Shown here: one piece after another, positions 63,815 through 64,000 of the stretch
How positions within the stretch are numbered: position 1 is the first letter of the stretch
Layout of the letters: the number at the start of each line of letters is the position of its first letter
DNA from: Cryobacterium sp. HLT2-28
GTDB lineage: Bacteria > Actinomycetota > Actinomycetes > Actinomycetales > Microbacteriaceae
Length of the DNA: 64,000 nucleotides
Direction of reading: 5' to 3'
Assembly (NCBI RefSeq): GCF_004402495.1
Contig: NZ_SOFH01000006.1
Coordinates: 1-64,000, forward strand
Position numbers and translations under genes: made by a program
Notes under the pieces: model-generated
Seen by the model: the letters and a program-made list of their open reading frames with translations, nothing else
What the model was told of the DNA's origin: nothing
Database searches by the model: none

Positions 63815-64000
63815 CTACCAGCGGCCGAGGGTTGCGTTGAGGATGGCGAGGGCCGCCGGTCCGGCGGTCGAGGTGCGCAGCACGGTCTCGCCCAGGCGGA
63901 CCCGGGTGGCACCGGCCTGTTCGAGCTGGTCCAGTTCGGCCGTCGAGATGCCGCCCTCGGGCCCGACGACGAGCAGGATGTCCCGGTCGTCGGTGGGGGC
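63815..64000 (-). CDS. rsmE: RsmE (16S rRNA m3U1498 methyltransferase), C-terminal part
   Basis: Only the last 61 codons lie in the window; the gene continues past the right edge. They read from TDDRDILLVVGPEGGISTAEL through RLGETVLRTSTAGPAALAIL to GRW and a TAG stop at 63815-63817. VGPEGG and the LGxxxLRTxTA motif form the knotted SAM-binding site of the SPOUT family. It is upstream of the HIT gene, the common actinobacterial order. Confidence 0.9.
   Translation of the reverse strand, partial: APTDDRDILLVVGPEGGISTAELDQLEQAGATRVRLGETVLRTSTAGPAALAILNATLGRW

Overview
The window is high-GC actinobacterial DNA. The order recO-uppS, dusB-dgt-dnaG and HIT-phoH-ybeY-CNNM-era, the actinobacterial-style arsenic genes and the GTG/TTG starts all point to the family Microbacteriaceae. 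A Cryobacterium-like genus is plausible, but that is inference. No rRNA or CRISPR array was seen. There are two tRNA genes: tRNA-Met(CAT) at 32294-32367 and tRNA-Asn(GTT) at 36324-36396.

The left half (1 to about 32.29 kb) is an accessory region. It has loosely packed genes, several gene-poor stretches, decayed fragments, toxin-antitoxin pairs, many lone acetyltransferases and VOC proteins, and local regulators each next to one target. It ends at an excisionase gene and a frameshifted tyrosine recombinase lying against the 3' end of tRNA-Met. This is the usual border of a tRNA-integrated genomic island. Its main block (5.8-12.2 kb) is a two-part arsenic locus. One part is arsR1, ACR3 pump, two ArsC reductases and a thioredoxin reductase. 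The other is a convergent operon of Cys-rich peptide, YraQ/ArsP-type permease, mini-thioredoxin and OsmC protein, under a second ArsR with the cysteine layout of Corynebacterium ArsR. Then come an amine oxidase, a TetR/oleate hydratase pair, an ArsR-like regulator with a PRISE-type reductase, an XRE/nucleotidyltransferase pair, MazEF, four enzyme genes of GNAT/VOC/2'-5' ligase type, a WYL regulator with an epoxide hydrolase, and a GntR/membrane-protein pair with a perfect palindromic operator.

The right half (32.3-64 kb) is core genome, densely packed and mostly on the minus strand: a GT4 glycosyltransferase, a DMT transporter, peptide deformylase, a histidine-kinase-like protein lacking its phospho-acceptor His, a full peptide ABC importer with a fused double ATPase plus a degenerate third ATPase, dnaG/dgt/dusB, a FrnE-type oxidoreductase coupled to a 43-residue Cys-rich peptide, a heliorhodopsin, uppS/recO, a TRIC channel, leuA with a probable leader-peptide attenuator, an MprF-like protein coupled to a membrane esterase, and the era-ybeY-phoH-HIT-rsmE cluster, cut by the window end.

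The most notable items are the heliorhodopsin gene between uppS and frnE, the two small Cys-rich proteins (one in the arsenic locus, one coupled to frnE), the leuA leader peptide, an orphan copy of the ars promoter/operator, and the decayed recombinase marking the island edge.
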